In this document: one piece after another, positions 63,015 to 64,000 of the stretch
Layout: each line of letters starts with the position of its first letter
Numbering within the stretch: the stretch's first letter is position 1
DNA from: Candidatus Methanogranum gryphiswaldense
GTDB lineage: Archaea; Thermoplasmatota; Thermoplasmata; Methanomassiliicoccales; Methanomethylophilaceae
Direction: 5' to 3'
NCBI GenBank assembly: GCA_019262145.1
Contig: CP076745.1
Coordinates: 741,093-805,092 of the forward strand
DNA length: 64,000 bases
Position numbers and translations under genes: made by a program
Notes under the pieces: model-generated
Told to the model about the DNA's origin: nothing
Seen by the model: the letters and a program-made list of their open reading frames with translations, nothing else
The model's database searches: none

Positions 63015-63806
63015 TTATGTTAAATGCATGCGATATATGCCATTAGTGCATTCGACTTTAATAGGTTCGCCGTATACTTCACTAACGGTATCGGAATTCA
63101 ATACTTTTGATTTCTTGCCGTCGGCGAATATTTTTCCATTTTTCAACATTATCACTCTGTCTACACAGAGAGGTATGTCTGTAAGGTCATGTGTGATCAT
63201 CATTATACTTATGCCACGTTCAATTAGAATATCGAACATCTGTCTGAATCTGGAATTCATTACAATGTCTAGTCCAGTCATCGGTTCATCAAGGACGAGC
63301 AGTATAGGATCTGTCACAAGTGCTCTGGCTATCAACGTACGCCTCATCTCTCCCAATGACAGGCACTCAATCTTTCTTTCCAATAGATCTTCTATACCCA
63401 TCATGGTTGCCATTTCGTATGCTTTTTTGATCATGGTATCGGTCACGTTCACATTTCTGAAGATATCTAGGCTTCCGAAATATCCAGACATTATTACTTC
63501 GAACACTTTAGTATCGGATCTGAACTGATTCTGCAGGTCCATCGATACGACACCCATCTTGTTTCTGAGTTCGAATATATTCCAATTGGATTCCCCGAAT
63601 ATCTTGATTACAGATGGGTCCTCCTGATCATAAAAAGGAAGAACATCCCCCCTGAGAAGTTTTAGGAGGGTTGTTTTTCCCGAACCATTAAGTCCGATTA
63701 TTGCGACATTCTCCCCCAGACCTATGTCCAGGGTTATTGAGTCGAGGATCTTTCTGCCATCACGCACAACAGAAACGTTCCTCAGTTCAAGCGCACCATC
63801 AGCCAT
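63015..63806 (-). CDS. ABC transporter-type ATP-binding protein
   Basis: The 263-residue protein has Walker A GLNGSGKTT (38-46), signature LSLGEMRR, and Walker B LLVLDEPMTGLD, then THDLTD. Signature and length resemble the ModF/PhnC-like stand-alone ATPases. No permease gene is adjacent. It heads an operon with the zinc-ribbon protein, rfcL and taw1 genes. Confidence 0.85.
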   Translation of the reverse strand: MADGALELRNVSVVRDGRKILDSITLDIGLGENVAIIGLNGSGKTTLLKLLRGDVLPFYDQEDPSVIKIFGESNWNIFELRNKMGVVSMDLQNQFRSDTKVFEVIMSGYFGSLDIFRNVNVTDTMIKKAYEMATMMGIEDLLERKIECLSLGEMRRTLIARALVTDPILLVLDEPMTGLDIVMNSRFRQMFDILIERGISIMMITHDLTDIPLCVDRVIMLKNGKIFADGKKSKVLNSDTVSEVYGEPIKVECTNGIYRMHLT

Positions 63807-63839
63807 ACAACCGCATATGTATTGTCATTTAAATGTTCT

Positions 63840-64000
63840 TCATTCTGCTGTTTTATTGGCATCGGCCGTTGTGATCTCCGCTTCAGGTTCGTCATTCTGC
63901 GGGACATTCTTTTTGAAAAGAAGTACCGCCACCATTGCCAGGATCGATATTGGGAGTGCGATGATCACAGGGTCAACGTACATCAAGCTTGAATTCATGA
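63840..64000 (-). CDS. C-terminal part of a probable sodium:solute symporter (partial)
   Basis: The minus strand is open from the window edge to TGA 63840-63842. The 52-residue segment has YVDPVIIALPISILAMVAVLLF, a last membrane helix with the DP.(I/V)IALP(I/L)S pattern of SSSF symporters, then an acidic tail. The rest lies outside the window, so the substrate is unknown. Confidence 0.55.
   Translation of the reverse strand, partial: MNSSLMYVDPVIIALPISILAMVAVLLFKKNVPQNDEPEAEITTADANKTAE

Overview
The window looks like a piece of an archaeal chromosome, most likely a methanogen of the Methanomassiliicoccales (Thermoplasmatota). Archaeal markers are the large subunit of replication factor C, the Taw1 wyosine enzyme, TATA-box promoters with short or absent leaders, and a tRNA-Ser with an archaeal-style box A. 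None of the protein genes I checked by eye (over sixty) ends in TAG. That avoidance is what is known from pyrrolysine-encoding methanogens. The family assignment is inference: no methanogenesis gene lies in the window.

Positions 1 to about 13,200 form an AT-rich accessory and defence island. It holds a GHKL ATPase with a partner cut by the window edge, an HNH nuclease, a DUF2130 protein, a PHP-phosphoesterase/SMC-like ATPase with a 90-residue partner, and a Vsr-like nuclease coupled to a Shedu (SduA, DUF4263) nuclease. It also holds a zinc-peptidase gene and a decayed copy of it, each beside the same folded RNA-like element. The two copies of that element differ in sequence but keep their base pairing. 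Next come two tandem small paralogues sharing an upstream motif, and a small plasmid-type cassette broken by a frameshift and an in-frame TAG. The island ends in about 900 bases of very AT-rich DNA full of palindromes and AATGCAAA repeats.

From 13,200 to 31,450 come a trypsin-like protease, two Sel1-repeat proteins, a second zinc-peptidase paralogue, YgiQ, an acetyltransferase, a pyridoxal kinase, membrane proteins, a GT87-type glycosyltransferase, an XPD/DinG helicase, a BASS transporter, tRNA-Ser(UGA), a protein built of 11-residue repeats, a DUF368 membrane protein and an ABC-2 exporter.

From 31,500 to 38,730 lies a metal-chelatase locus: CobN-type large subunit, a fused AAA/VWA subunit and a separate AAA subunit. 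The two AAA genes are divergent and share blocks of identical DNA. A complete tryptophan operon, trpE-G-D-C-(FB)-A with fused TrpF-TrpB, fills 39,190-45,620. After it come a NifX/NifB-type protein, an alpha/beta hydrolase with a zinc-ribbon tail, HtpG, two surface proteins, a glycosyltransferase, SfsA, an overlapping HxlR/HPr-kinase-like/membrane-protein operon, redox flavoproteins, and a housekeeping operon of ABC ATPase, zinc-ribbon protein, RfcL and Taw1. The window closes in the 3' end of a probable sodium:solute symporter.
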